Assembly (NCBI RefSeq): GCF_003261575.2
Contig: NZ_CP036175.1
Coordinates: 2,852,001 to 2,916,000, forward strand
Origin: Klebsiella huaxiensis
GTDB lineage: Bacteria; Pseudomonadota; Gammaproteobacteria; Enterobacterales; Enterobacteriaceae
Length of the DNA stretch: 64,000 bases
Direction of reading: 5' to 3'
The notes under the pieces were generated by a model. It did not search any database and was not told the DNA's origin. It saw only the letters and a program-made list of their open reading frames with translations. Below, in pieces: positions 8,601-17,188 of this stretch; the first letter of the stretch is position 1, and every line of letters begins with the position of its first letter. The translations under genes and the position numbers were made by a program.

Positions 8601-9800
8601 TCAGGAGTGATGTGGCTGCTGATCTTCCAGTGAGACCGGCCAACGGCGGAAAATCATCACCGCCCACACCAGCGCCACGAGGGCTGGGATAGCGCCGACG
8701 TAACCAATCGACGCCATCGACAGATGGGTACTGACCTGGCTGCCGACCAGCGCGCCCGCGCCGATCCCGATATTAAAGATCCCCGAGAACAGCGACATTG
8801 CCACGTCGGTGGCATCTGGTGCCAGCGCCAGCACTTTCACCTGCATTCCAAGGCCGATAATCATGATTGCCACGCCCCAGAAGACGCTGAGCAGCATCAG
8901 GTGATTGGCGTTATGCGATGCGGGCAACAGCAGGAGCAGACACGCCAGCAGCAGGCCAATTGCGGCGTTAATCAAGCCGGATGCATGGCGGTTACCGAGC
9001 TTACCAAACAAGATACTGCCGACAATGCCCGCGCCGCCCAGGGTCAGCAGCAGCACGGTGGCAAAGTTACCGCTTAAACCGGCGACCGTCTGAATAAACG
9101 GTTCAATATAGCTGTAGGCGGTGTAGTGCGCAGTCACCACAATCACCGTCAGTAAATAAATGCTGAGCAGCGCCGGACGACGGAACAGTACCGGCAGGCT
9201 TTTTAACGAACCAGAATGCTCGCTCGGCAGTTTTGGCAGCAGTTTAATCAGGCAAGCCATGGTTATCAGCGCGCCCACACCAATGACAAGGAAGGTAGTA
9301 CGCCAGCCAAAGTATTGCCCGACGATGCGCCCAATCGGGATACCAAAGACCATCGCCAGCGCGGTACCGGTGGCAATCAGGCTCAAAGCCTGAGCGCGTT
9401 TACCTGCGGGAGCCATACGGATAGCCAGCGCCGAGGTGATTGACCAGAACACTGCATGGGCGAATGCGATGCCGATACGGCTGATGACCAGAACGTTAAA
9501 GTTCCATGCCAGAAACGACAGCACGTGGCTGGCAATAAACAGAATAAACAGTCCAACCAGCAGACGACGGCGCTCCATCTTGCTGGTCAACAGCATAAAG
9601 GGCAGCGACATCAGGCCGACGACCCAGGCGTAGATGGTCAGCATGATCCCAACCTGTGCCGTTTCCATGCCAAAACTGTCGGCGATATCCGACAGCAGGC
9701 CCACGGGCGCAAATTCGGTGGTATTAAAGATAAATGCCGCAATCGCAAGCGTGACTACGCGAAGCCACGCGACCTTGCGTGAAACCGTGTCTGTAATCAT
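8601..9800 (-). CDS. sotB: MFS sugar/arabinose efflux transporter SotB
   Basis: Encodes a 399-residue, 12-helix MFS exporter (DHA1 family) closely matching E. coli SotB (YdeA), which effluxes L-arabinose and IPTG. Diagnostic blocks: FIFNTTEFAPVGLLSDIA near residue 24, and LGMQVKVLALAPDATDVAMS in the C-terminal half. It is convergent with marC, as in E. coli. The upstream 204 bp to the PhzF gene are AT-rich and probably hold both divergent promoters. Confidence 0.92.
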   Translation of the reverse strand: MITDTVSRKVAWLRVVTLAIAAFIFNTTEFAPVGLLSDIADSFGMETAQVGIMLTIYAWVVGLMSLPFMLLTSKMERRRLLVGLFILFIASHVLSFLAWNFNVLVISRIGIAFAHAVFWSITSALAIRMAPAGKRAQALSLIATGTALAMVFGIPIGRIVGQYFGWRTTFLVIGVGALITMACLIKLLPKLPSEHSGSLKSLPVLFRRPALLSIYLLTVIVVTAHYTAYSYIEPFIQTVAGLSGNFATVLLLTLGGAGIVGSILFGKLGNRHASGLINAAIGLLLACLLLLLPASHNANHLMLLSVFWGVAIMIIGLGMQVKVLALAPDATDVAMSLFSGIFNIGIGAGALVGSQVSTHLSMASIGYVGAIPALVALVWAVMIFRRWPVSLEDQQPHHS

Positions 9801-10004
9801 AAGTTCAGGGCTGGTTACTAAGAGGAAAGAAGTGGCACGATCTTAAAACGATTGCTGCTGAAAATACAATCATTTTGTGACGTGCGTCTCATTTTTTTTT
9901 GGTCGGGTAAAAGGCGCTAACAGATTAATTTCTCTATAGAACGTGTGCATTTACTGCATTTATGTCATGTTATCGATAAGTAAAAAAAATGAAAGGGCAG
10001 AATA

Positions 10005-10796
10005 ATGCAGGAAATTAACTTTTATCTGGTCGATGCGTTCAGTGACCATAACTTTGGCGGCAACGCGGCGGCAGTTTGCCCGCTCACCGAATGGCTGCCG
10101 GACGAAACGTTGTTGAAAATGGCGCAGCAGCACAATCAGTCGGAAACCGCGTTTTTTGTCCGTACTGATGAAGGATATGAGCTGCGTTGGTTTACCACCC
10201 AGTATGAAATCAACCTTTGCGGTCACGCGACGCTGGCGGCTTCGCACGTCATCTTTGAGTATCTCGACCATCCGTCATCAACGATTGTCTTTAGTACCCG
10301 TTTTGTTGGCGAGCTCAGCGTGACGCGCAGCGGCGACTGGCTGACGCTGGATTTTCCGGCATGGGCGACGACGGTCGTCGAACAGCCACCAGCGGACCTG
10401 CTTGCCGGTCTGGGGCTAAGCGAAGTGCAGGAAGTACGCGTGGCTCGCGATTACCTGGTGATCTTACGCGATCGTCAGCAGGTAGAAGCGGTACAGCCGG
10501 ATATGCACCAGCTTCAGCGCCTGGGGAAAATGATTTGTATTAGCGCAGCAGATGATGAGTATGATTTTGTCAGCCGTTTCTTTTGCCCGGGAGAGTCGCT
10601 GTGGGAAGACCCGGTGACCGGCTCGACCCATAGCATGTTGATCCCGTATTGGGGCGAGAAGCTCGGTAAAACGGAGATGCAGGCGCGGCAAGTATCCGCT
10701 CGCGGTGGCGATCTACGCTGCCAGTGGCAGGGCGACCGGGTGCTGATTGGCGGCCAGGCGACAACCTATTTAATCGGTACGATAGCGCTGCGCTAA
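10005..10796 (+). CDS. PhzF-family isomerase-like protein
   Basis: Encodes 263 residues. PhzF proteins have a diaminopimelate-epimerase fold and use one glutamate as acid/base. Visible landmarks are NFGGNAAAVCPL (15-26), the catalytic Glu47 in NQSETAFF, the GHATLAASH motif near residue 74 and WEDPVTGSTHSML near residue 200. No phenazine genes are nearby, so the substrate is unknown, as for most family members. It is shorter than and quite different from E. coli YddE, so no symbol is given. Transcription is divergent from sotB. Confidence 0.85.
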   Translation: MQEINFYLVDAFSDHNFGGNAAAVCPLTEWLPDETLLKMAQQHNQSETAFFVRTDEGYELRWFTTQYEINLCGHATLAASHVIFEYLDHPSSTIVFSTRFVGELSVTRSGDWLTLDFPAWATTVVEQPPADLLAGLGLSEVQEVRVARDYLVILRDRQQVEAVQPDMHQLQRLGKMICISAADDEYDFVSRFFCPGESLWEDPVTGSTHSMLIPYWGEKLGKTEMQARQVSARGGDLRCQWQGDRVLIGGQATTYLIGTIALR

Positions 10797-10798
10797 AT

Positions 10799-10936
10799 AT
10801 ATCCGTCATACTTCAAGCTGCAGATGTGTTGGCTGCGGATTACTCGGCACATCCATGTGCCTGGCCCTGACGGGCCGTCGCAAGCGCTGTTCAAGGCACG
10901 AGTGCCTTGTCCTGCACCTCGAATTATTTAGGGTAT
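10799..10936. repeat. MITE-like palindromic repeat, copy 1
   Basis: Begins ATATCCGTCATACTTCAAGC and ends CTCGAATTATTTAGGGTAT; the ends are imperfect inverted repeats. The interior is 138-bp-copy specific (GGCCCTGACGGGCC hairpin). The same ends recur at 14842, 38050 and 44870. Confidence 0.85.
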
Positions 10937-10964
10937 AAGCGAATACGGATAATGGAAATAATGT

Positions 10965-10992
10965 GGGATCGGCAAAAAATTATGCCGATCCC
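10965..10992. terminator. Intergenic hairpin, possible terminator
   Basis: Perfect 10-bp stem GGGATCGGCA / TGCCGATCCC with an 8-nt A-rich loop, downstream of both the PhzF gene and the convergent permease gene. No T run follows on either side, so intrinsic termination is doubtful. Confidence 0.45.
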
Positions 10993-11086
10993 GTGTCCGT
11001 AGGGGGTACGGGCAAAAGAGTGCTGCGTACTCAACGAAAAACCAGAGCCACTAGCGGGTCATACGACAACTGCTCTTATTTGATAA

Positions 11087-12367
11087 TTACATCGGAAATA
11101 TCACGATAGCGCCGATGCACAATGCCAGAATACGAATTAAGTACATCGGCACGGAGAATATCCAGAACTCCGGCAGCTTATATTTTCCCATTCCCAGTAT
11201 CATCGCCGGCATACCGTCAATTGGCATATAGCCGCCGTTCCAGCCCGAAATGACTACCGCGATGGCGGCAGCGGTCGGGTTGAGGCCGAGGCTGGTACAG
11301 GCGGCGATAGCAATGGGCGCGAAGATATACACTGAACCCATGTTGGAGCCGGTAAATGTGGAACATGTACTGGTCAGCAGCGCAAAGATAAAAATAAACA
11401 GGAACGGCGAAACGTTAGCGCCGAGAACGCCAGCTACCGCATCACCCACCATCGCCGTAAAGCCGGTGCCGGCCAGCGCATCGGCGACGCCGATAACCCC
11501 CGCCATCATCAGAATAACCGGCGCGCCCATATGATCGCGCACCTCTTTGAAGTCGACGACGTTAATCATCATCACAAAAGCGGCGGCAAGACCCGGAACC
11601 ACATAGGCGATATTACCCAACTGATTCATCAGCATCATACCGACAACGCTGATGGCAAATGCCCCCACGGTGCAGTACTCTTTCCACGCGGGTAGGGTGA
11701 TGGCTTCCTCTTCCCGTACCGACATCGCTTCCTCAGACGCATCGGCAATCGGGTGATCGGGCAAAAAACGATACGAGATCAGGCACCAGGCCAGAAACGC
11801 CAGCGACATCACCAGATTCACCAGCGCGAATTTCACCATCGAAACTTCTTCGGTGATTCCCGCGGTTTGCAGCACCGTGGCGGTGACGCCAAACAGCAGT
11901 GCGACGTTAATCGGAATTAATGGATGGTTGGTCGCAAAACCCAACGGCATCATCAGCTTTGAGGTCGGCAGCTTTTTACTGTAGGGGATTGTCGAAACCA
12001 GCGACAGAATCAGCACGTAGTAACCGGTTGAACCGGTACCCGCCAGGCTTGCACCAATCATCACAATTACCAGCAGCAGCGCATAGCTCTTGTAGCTGCC
12101 TTTATTGACCAGGCTCACCATTGAGGATTTCACGTTGCCGATGAGGCGCGTTTTCTGGAGCGCCGCCATTACCACCATAAACCCGGCGATCATAATCACA
12201 CTTGAGTTCACAAAACCGGCAAAGGCTTGCTGAACGTTGGAGAGCCCGGTCACCACCAGTAAAAGACAGGCGAGCAGCGGTGGTGCGCCAAAGGCCATCT
12301 TGTCCGACATGATAAGCACTATCATCAGCACCAGGATGCCCAGCGCCAGAATCATTTCCATTGTCAT
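11087..12367 (-). CDS. SLC13/CitMHS-type anion permease
   Basis: Encodes 426 residues with about eleven helices in two halves. Each half has a small-residue hairpin motif: GASLAGTGSTGYYVLI and LTSTCSTFTGSNMGSVY, typical of the ion-transporter superfamily that moves carboxylates with Na+ or H+. It is the last gene of the minus-strand arm of the acid-sugar cluster, 17 bp after the YhcH-like gene, with GGAG 9 bases before the ATG. It is therefore the likely importer of the pathway substrate, presumably a small sugar acid. The substrate is inference from context. Confidence 0.8.
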   Translation of the reverse strand: MTMEMILALGILVLMIVLIMSDKMAFGAPPLLACLLLVVTGLSNVQQAFAGFVNSSVIMIAGFMVVMAALQKTRLIGNVKSSMVSLVNKGSYKSYALLLVIVMIGASLAGTGSTGYYVLILSLVSTIPYSKKLPTSKLMMPLGFATNHPLIPINVALLFGVTATVLQTAGITEEVSMVKFALVNLVMSLAFLAWCLISYRFLPDHPIADASEEAMSVREEEAITLPAWKEYCTVGAFAISVVGMMLMNQLGNIAYVVPGLAAAFVMMINVVDFKEVRDHMGAPVILMMAGVIGVADALAGTGFTAMVGDAVAGVLGANVSPFLFIFIFALLTSTCSTFTGSNMGSVYIFAPIAIAACTSLGLNPTAAAIAVVISGWNGGYMPIDGMPAMILGMGKYKLPEFWIFSVPMYLIRILALCIGAIVIFPM

Positions 12368-12384
12368 TTTATTTATCTCCTTAT

Positions 12385-12855
12385 TTACCCTTCCAGCATC
12401 TCGCGCGGCACCTTAAAGACCGCTTTTCGCACCGTTGCCGGAGCGCCTGGTGCGCACAACGCCTGATGGGGTTCTCCGGGCAGGAAGACCGCAAAATCAC
12501 CGGCGTGCAGGGTGATGGTTACCGGATGTTGGCAATCATGAGCGATAAACAGATCCGGTTTGCGCTCTTCATCGCCATCGCATGCGACAGCCTGCATTCC
12601 CGCGTTAATCACCTCGCAGCCTGACAGCATCACCTGAATATCTGCCCATTGATGGTGATATTCGCTGTGGCGCTGTGCGGCAGGTTGGGTATGCGCCTCG
12701 CCGATATTGCAAAACCAGCCGCAACCCTCCGGTTGCCAGCGTCCGTCTTCCATGGCGCTTAGCGCCTGTAGCGAAGCGTCCGGGTGCGACAATATTTGCC
12801 ACAGCGCGGGGGGAAGCCCTGCCAGCGGCAGGGCGTCAAGATTTCCGACGATCAT
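12385..12855 (-). CDS. YhcH/YjgK/YiaL-family (NanQ/TabA-like) protein
   Basis: Encodes 156 residues from the ATG at 12853-12855, which overlaps the stop of the upstream sialidase-like gene as ATGA; a longer reading from 12876 is less likely. The fold is a cupin-like beta-sandwich. The metal-site block HSEYHHQWADIQVMLSG and the end motif GDFAVFLPGEPHQ are conserved. E. coli NanQ (YhcH) opens and anomerises sialic acid, and other members act in sugar-acid operons (YiaL). Coupling to a sialidase-like protein suggests it handles the anomeric form of a sugar released or bound by that protein. Confidence 0.85.
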   Translation of the reverse strand: MIVGNLDALPLAGLPPALWQILSHPDASLQALSAMEDGRWQPEGCGWFCNIGEAHTQPAAQRHSEYHHQWADIQVMLSGCEVINAGMQAVACDGDEERKPDLFIAHDCQHPVTITLHAGDFAVFLPGEPHQALCAPGAPATVRKAVFKVPREMLEG

Positions 12856-14027
12856 CGGGCTGACTCCTTCACCCATTGCGGGGAAACGTGCACGTATTTA
12901 ATCGCCTGGCGGAACCAGGTGTAGGCAATGTGCAGAGAACCGTCCGCGCCTTGTTTAATGCTCGGGTAGGAGAACTCGCGGTTACGTTTATCCAGCGAGT
13001 TGTTGGTCATGCAGTAACCGTCGCCTTCGTCGAGATTACGCTGCCACGGCCAGGTTTTACCGCCATCGGCGGAAATAGCGACGGTCATTGGCGCACGCGG
13101 TGCGCCCCAGAAAGCGGTGCGACCATTGATGACTTCTGGCTCTTTGCGGCTGTTATCGCCATCGTCGATTTCATCGTAAAGCGACACACGACGTTCCAGG
13201 GCACCGGCTGCGCTCTTGTGGTTAAACACCAGTGCCAGTTCGCCGCTGGCAAGGGTAGTCACCTGGATCGAGGAGTTGTTATTCGGCAGTTCAGTGGGTT
13301 CCGGTACTGACCAGCTTTCGCCATTATCTACCGACTGGCTGTAGTAGATATTGTCGGCCCAGCGGCTGCGGAATAGTGCGACAAGCGTGCCGCCTGGCAG
13401 GGCGGTGATATTCATATGCACGCAGCCGAGGCTTTGCGGTACGTCGACGTCGCGCCAGGTTTTGCCCTGGTCGGAGGAAATTTTGACGGCGCTGATATCA
13501 TCGTTGCCAACCCATTTTTCCCCCGGCTGAGTGCGGCAATAAAACACCGGCAGCAGCCAGTTACCGTTCTCCAGCACCGTGATCGGCTGGCGAATAAAGG
13601 TGCCGGGTTTGTCGAGCAGGGTGGCAATCTCGCCCCAGGTCTGGCCCAGGTCGGTCGACTGGCGGTAGCGCACGATGGCGGTGTCCTGGTTGCCAGAGAT
13701 CTGCGCGGTCCACAGCAGCCACAGCACGTTATCCGGGGCCAGAAACAGCACTGGGTTCTGCTCGGAGCGGCTGGCATCAGTGGACAGTTTCACTGCATCG
13801 CTCCATTGACGGCTTGCCGGGAGCAGGCGCGAGCCCCAAACGGAGATATCGGCAACGCCTTCCTGGGTACCGCCAAACCACACGCACATCAGCGAGCCGT
13901 CCGGCAGCGGCAGCAGATTAGCTGCATGGTTTTGCGGGCAAGATGACGGCAGCATCGCGGTTTCCACACGCGCATCTTGTTCATGCTGACAAATCATCCC
14001 GTCGCGAATTGCGGTTACTACAGACAT
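12852..14027 (-). CDS. Sialidase-like BNR/Asp-box beta-propeller protein
   Basis: Encodes 391 residues if started at the second ATG, which is 7 bases after GGAG; the first ATG (14031-14033) is too close to that site. Four Asp-box motifs are visible: STDLGQTW, SSDQGKTW, SVDNGESW and SADGGKTW. The family (exo-alpha-sialidase-like, six-bladed propeller) includes true sialidases and many proteins of unknown action. No signal peptide is seen, so it is cytoplasmic and would act on an imported compound, not on host glycans. The stop overlaps the start of the YhcH-like gene. Confidence 0.82.
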   Translation of the reverse strand: MSVVTAIRDGMICQHEQDARVETAMLPSSCPQNHAANLLPLPDGSLMCVWFGGTQEGVADISVWGSRLLPASRQWSDAVKLSTDASRSEQNPVLFLAPDNVLWLLWTAQISGNQDTAIVRYRQSTDLGQTWGEIATLLDKPGTFIRQPITVLENGNWLLPVFYCRTQPGEKWVGNDDISAVKISSDQGKTWRDVDVPQSLGCVHMNITALPGGTLVALFRSRWADNIYYSQSVDNGESWSVPEPTELPNNNSSIQVTTLASGELALVFNHKSAAGALERRVSLYDEIDDGDNSRKEPEVINGRTAFWGAPRAPMTVAISADGGKTWPWQRNLDEGDGYCMTNNSLDKRNREFSYPSIKQGADGSLHIAYTWFRQAIKYVHVSPQWVKESAR

Positions 14028-14057
14028 ATTCATACTCCATTATTATTCAGTAGGGTT

Positions 14058-14819
14058 TTATTTATTGAGCTGTAATGAGTCGTAAGCTTCATCCTGCTGC
14101 GAAGCCTTAATGATTTTTTTAGTGCGAACGATATTTAATGTTTCTACGGTCAGGGAGAAGAAAATAGCAAAATAGAGATATCCCTTCGCAATATGGACTT
14201 CCAGGCTATCGGCAACCAGTAATGCGCCAACCAGCAACAAAAAGGTTAATGCCAGCATTTTCATTGTTGGCGTATTATTGACAAAATCACCAATAGTTTT
14301 AGCGGCGAACATCATTATGCCCACGGCAATAATCACGGCGGTAATCATGATGAAAATATGTTGTGACAAACCGACAGCGGTAATCACAGAGTCCAGACTG
14401 AAGACAATATCCAGCAGCATGATCTGCACGATAGCGCCTGCCAGTGAGAGCTGACGATGGCTGCCGCCGTGTGACTCCTCTTCCTGCATCAGTTCGCCGC
14501 GGATCTCCTGCAGCGATTTGTAAATAAGGAAACAACCGCCAACAAATAAAATGATCGTGCGCACCGACACCACAAAATTTGCAATGGTAAACAACGGAAC
14601 CGTAATATGTGCAAGCCAGGCAATCGACACCAGCAATAACACGCGCATTACCATCGCGCCACTTAATCCCAACTTACGGGCAATATTTTGCTGATGCGGC
14701 GGAAGTTTTGCCACCACCAGCGAGAGGAAAATAATATTATCGACCCCGAGAATAATTTCCAGAAAGGTGAGCGTAACCAGCGTCAACCATATTTCAGGGT
14801 CAAGCATCCATATAAACAT
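14058..14819 (-). CDS. TerC-family membrane protein (YgdQ-like)
   Basis: Encodes 253 residues with about seven helices. The two TerC signature regions LEIILGVDNIIFLSLV (20-35) and VQIMLLDIVFSLDSVITAVG (131-150) carry the paired acidic residues thought to bind metal ions. It resembles E. coli YgdQ more than the Alx/TerC exporters. TerC proteins are linked to Mn2+ export and metal insertion. Its place inside an acid-sugar operon is unusual; the iron-type alcohol dehydrogenase and metal-using PdxA2 of the same cluster may explain it. This link is inference. Confidence 0.85.
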   Translation of the reverse strand: MFIWMLDPEIWLTLVTLTFLEIILGVDNIIFLSLVVAKLPPHQQNIARKLGLSGAMVMRVLLLVSIAWLAHITVPLFTIANFVVSVRTIILFVGGCFLIYKSLQEIRGELMQEEESHGGSHRQLSLAGAIVQIMLLDIVFSLDSVITAVGLSQHIFIMITAVIIAVGIMMFAAKTIGDFVNNTPTMKMLALTFLLLVGALLVADSLEVHIAKGYLYFAIFFSLTVETLNIVRTKKIIKASQQDEAYDSLQLNK

Positions 14820-14841
14820 TTAAAATATCCCTTACGCTACG

Positions 14842-14902
14842 ATACCCGTCATACTTCAAGCTGCATGTGCCTTGTCCTGCAACTCGAATTATTTAGGGTA
14901 TA
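14842..14902. repeat. MITE-like palindromic repeat, copy 2 (short)
   Basis: A 61-bp copy with the full ends (ATACCCGTCATACTTCAAGC and CTCGAATTATTTAGGGTAT) but almost no interior. It looks like an internally deleted derivative. It lies inside the operon between the aldolase and terC-like genes. Confidence 0.85.
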
Positions 14903-14918
14903 TAGTCTTGAATCTTGT

Positions 14919-14948
14919 CGGTGCTGCTTTTCGTTTAAAACAGCACCG
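14919..14948. terminator. Hairpin after the aldolase gene
   Basis: Stem CGGTGCTG / CAGCACCG, extended by TTTT/AAAA pairing around a short loop, 18 bp after the aldolase stop. Together with the adjacent repeat it may attenuate transcription between the two parts of the minus-strand arm. There is no clear T run, so it is a weak candidate. Confidence 0.4.
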
Positions 14949-14966
14949 GAATTATTTTTGTTATCG

Positions 14967-15857
14967 TCAGGAAATATATTTAGCAATAACCTGTTTAATT
15001 TGCTCACACTGCGCTGGCGTAAAGCTGACCGCATAGCGGCTGTCGCCAACCTCATGGCCCATCAGCTGCAAGGCTTTTTTCACTGCTGCCGGGGAGAACG
15101 CCACTTTATAAAGATCGGTACGTAGTCCGGTCACGCTCTCCTGAGCCAGACGGGAGCCGTCAACATCACCCGCTTTAAAGTTTGCCCAAATGGCGTTGAT
15201 CTCTTTCGGCGCGACGTTGGCCAGCCCGGAAATACAGGCGGAACAGCCGTCAACGAAGCCCTGGTGGATCAGCGAGTCAGGACCGTTCAGCACGTCGAAA
15301 TCGGCAATATCCTGCACCGTATCAAGGAAACCCTTCAGGCTTTCGTAGCTGCCAGCGCTATCTTTGACGCCGATAATGTTCGGGTGTTTTGCCAGCGTGC
15401 GCGCGGTCTGCGGTTCAATGGTGTTGCCAGTACGCGCCGGAATGTTGTAGAGAAATACCGGAACGCTCAGGGCGTCAGCGATGGCGGTGTAGTGACTGAT
15501 AAGCTCATCCTGCTTCAGCGGCACAAACCACGGCGTGATCACCGAGACCGCATCGACGCCGAGATTTTCAATCTGTTTACCTAAACGAATAGTCTCGCGA
15601 GTCGACACTTCGCCAATATGCGCCACCACGTGGGCGCGCCCGGCCACTTCTTCAACGCAGGCTTTGGCAACGGCGACTTTTTCCGCTTCATTGAGCACAA
15701 AGAACTCGCCGTTGGTACCGCCACAGAAAATACCGTTTCCCGCGGCGAGCTGACGTTGGACCTGCTGCTTCAGCGCCGGAATATTCACTGCGCCATCGAC
15801 GGTAAAAGGGGTCACAATGGCGGTCAGTACGCCGGTAATTGCATTGCTCATTCTCAT
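14967..15857 (-). CDS. DapA-family (class I pyruvate) aldolase/lyase
   Basis: Encodes 296 residues from ATG 15855-15857; the next ATG (15849-15851) is 10 bases from AGGGA and equally possible. The TIM-barrel family forms a Schiff base with pyruvate or a 2-keto acid: Lys165 in IIGVKDSAGS, Tyr137 in VFLYNIPARTG and GGTNGEFF (47-54) in place of the DHDPS GTTGE. A housekeeping dihydrodipicolinate synthase is unlikely because of the catabolic context. A 2-keto-3-deoxy sugar-acid aldolase or dehydratase (YagE/YjhH-like) is more plausible. It starts 13 bp after the Fe-ADH stop, so the two are co-transcribed. Confidence 0.83.
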   Translation of the reverse strand: MRMSNAITGVLTAIVTPFTVDGAVNIPALKQQVQRQLAAGNGIFCGGTNGEFFVLNEAEKVAVAKACVEEVAGRAHVVAHIGEVSTRETIRLGKQIENLGVDAVSVITPWFVPLKQDELISHYTAIADALSVPVFLYNIPARTGNTIEPQTARTLAKHPNIIGVKDSAGSYESLKGFLDTVQDIADFDVLNGPDSLIHQGFVDGCSACISGLANVAPKEINAIWANFKAGDVDGSRLAQESVTGLRTDLYKVAFSPAAVKKALQLMGHEVGDSRYAVSFTPAQCEQIKQVIAKYIS

Positions 15858-15870
15858 TTCTTCCCTGGTG

Positions 15871-17016
15871 TTATTGTTCTGGAAATAGGGTGCGATAAAC
15901 CGCCTGGACCTGATCCTGGCTAACGCTGCACGGCGCATTATTCATTAAACGTTTGACGTTAAGCGCCGCTTCGCTCAGCTCTCCGATGCTCTCCTGCGGT
16001 ACGCCCAACGCGGCAAGGTTATCCGGTAGCTGCAGGCGTTTTACTAGTGCGGCAAGCCACTCAACCAGCGCATAAGATTTCTCTTCCTCGCTGAGGGTCT
16101 GGTCGGCATCGGGGATCAGATCCCAGACTTGCGCAAACTTCGCGACCGTATGCGGACGCACCACTTTCATACAAGGGGCCAGCAGGATAGCGTTAGCCAC
16201 GCCGTGTGGCAGATGGTATTTGCCGCCAAGCGGATAGGAGAGGGCGTGGACCAGATGGGTGCCTGCATGGTTAATGGCCACGCCGCCATAATATGAGGCC
16301 CACAGCATTTCCAGCTTCGCGGTCAGATTCTGCGGCTCGGTCACCGAAAGCTCGATATTGCGTACCAGTTTGCGCAGGCCAATTAGCGCCGCGTTATCGC
16401 TGACCGGGTTAGCGACGGTTGACGTAAAGCACTCAATCAGGTGGCACAGTGCGTCAATGCCTGTCGAAGAGGCGATATGCGCGGGCATGCTGGTGGTGAG
16501 CTCCGGCAGCAGGGCAACATAGTCCGGCAGCAAAACCGGCGAGATAATCCCCACCTTGGTGTTCTGTTCCGGGATCGCCAGGATCGCGTTCGGCGTGGCT
16601 TCGGAGCCGGTGCCCGCCGTGGCAGGAATTAACAGCGACATCACTTTTTGCTGCGGCTTTTCACCTGCCAGCAGCGCGTCCAGCCCCGGCGAGCAAGGAT
16701 GCAGCAAAACGGAGAGCAGTTTGGTCACGTCGAGGACGCTACCTCCGCCAATACCGACCACTAATTCTGGCTGACTTGCGCCAACGAGGTTCTGGATCTG
16801 CGCCATATCATGCTGGCTCGGCTCGGCAGGGACCGCATCAATCACCTGTACCTGACGTCCTTCGCCTTCCACAATCGCGCGGATCTGCTGTGCAGCGTCA
16901 AGTTTGCCGACGTTGGCGTCGGTGATCAGCAAAATGCGCTGTTTACCTGTCAGCAACGGAACCAGGGCAGTAAACGCGCCCGCGCCGCTAATCAGAGTGC
17001 TGTTAATGGTTGCCAC
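15871..17016 (-). CDS. Iron-containing alcohol dehydrogenase
   Basis: Encodes 381 residues, a class III (Fe-ADH) enzyme that interconverts an alcohol and an aldehyde or ketone with NAD(P)H. The nucleotide loop is GGGSVLDVTK (90-99) and the metal ligands fit Asp188 and His192 (GIDALCH), His257 and His271 (HLPHG). The start is GTG with AGGAG 7 bases upstream. It is the first gene of the minus-strand arm, divergent from the sugar-acid kinase. Likely role: oxidise a C4 sugar-acid hydroxyl or reduce an aldehyde made by the aldolase; direction unknown. Confidence 0.87.
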   Translation of the reverse strand: MATINSTLISGAGAFTALVPLLTGKQRILLITDANVGKLDAAQQIRAIVEGEGRQVQVIDAVPAEPSQHDMAQIQNLVGASQPELVVGIGGGSVLDVTKLLSVLLHPCSPGLDALLAGEKPQQKVMSLLIPATAGTGSEATPNAILAIPEQNTKVGIISPVLLPDYVALLPELTTSMPAHIASSTGIDALCHLIECFTSTVANPVSDNAALIGLRKLVRNIELSVTEPQNLTAKLEMLWASYYGGVAINHAGTHLVHALSYPLGGKYHLPHGVANAILLAPCMKVVRPHTVAKFAQVWDLIPDADQTLSEEEKSYALVEWLAALVKRLQLPDNLAALGVPQESIGELSEAALNVKRLMNNAPCSVSQDQVQAVYRTLFPEQ

Positions 17017-17188
17017 TTCCTTTCTCCTGTCTAATGATTAAATTTAATCATCCGTTATTCGGGTCACTCACATTGTGGGTGAAGTTATAATTTATACGGC
17101 GGTTTAATAACTTGAGCTTGCTCACATTTAATCAATTGTGATTGAATATAATCATAAACAGTTTCGGACAGCGAGAAAAGGGAAAACG
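17017..17188. promoter_or_regulatory. Divergent control region of the acid-sugar cluster
   Basis: The 172 bp between the GTG of the Fe-ADH gene and the ATG of the kinase gene are AT-rich. They contain repeated TAATCA/TGATTA words: TAATGATTAAATTTAATCA near 17031-17049 and TTTAATCAATTGTGATTGAA near 17127-17146. The second contains the inverted pair AATCA-ATTG-TGATT. These are plausible operators for the DeoR-family regulator of the cluster. No footprint is known, so this is inference. Confidence 0.5.

Noticed and set aside
11250..11534. Plus-strand frames inside the permease gene and similar short frames inside most genes.
   Set aside because: Shadows of real genes in GC-rich DNA without start signals or protein features.
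14967..15857. Housekeeping dihydrodipicolinate synthase dapA.
   Set aside because: The GTTGE motif is changed to GTNGE and it lies in a catabolic operon with Fe-ADH; biosynthetic dapA sits beside bamC in enterics.
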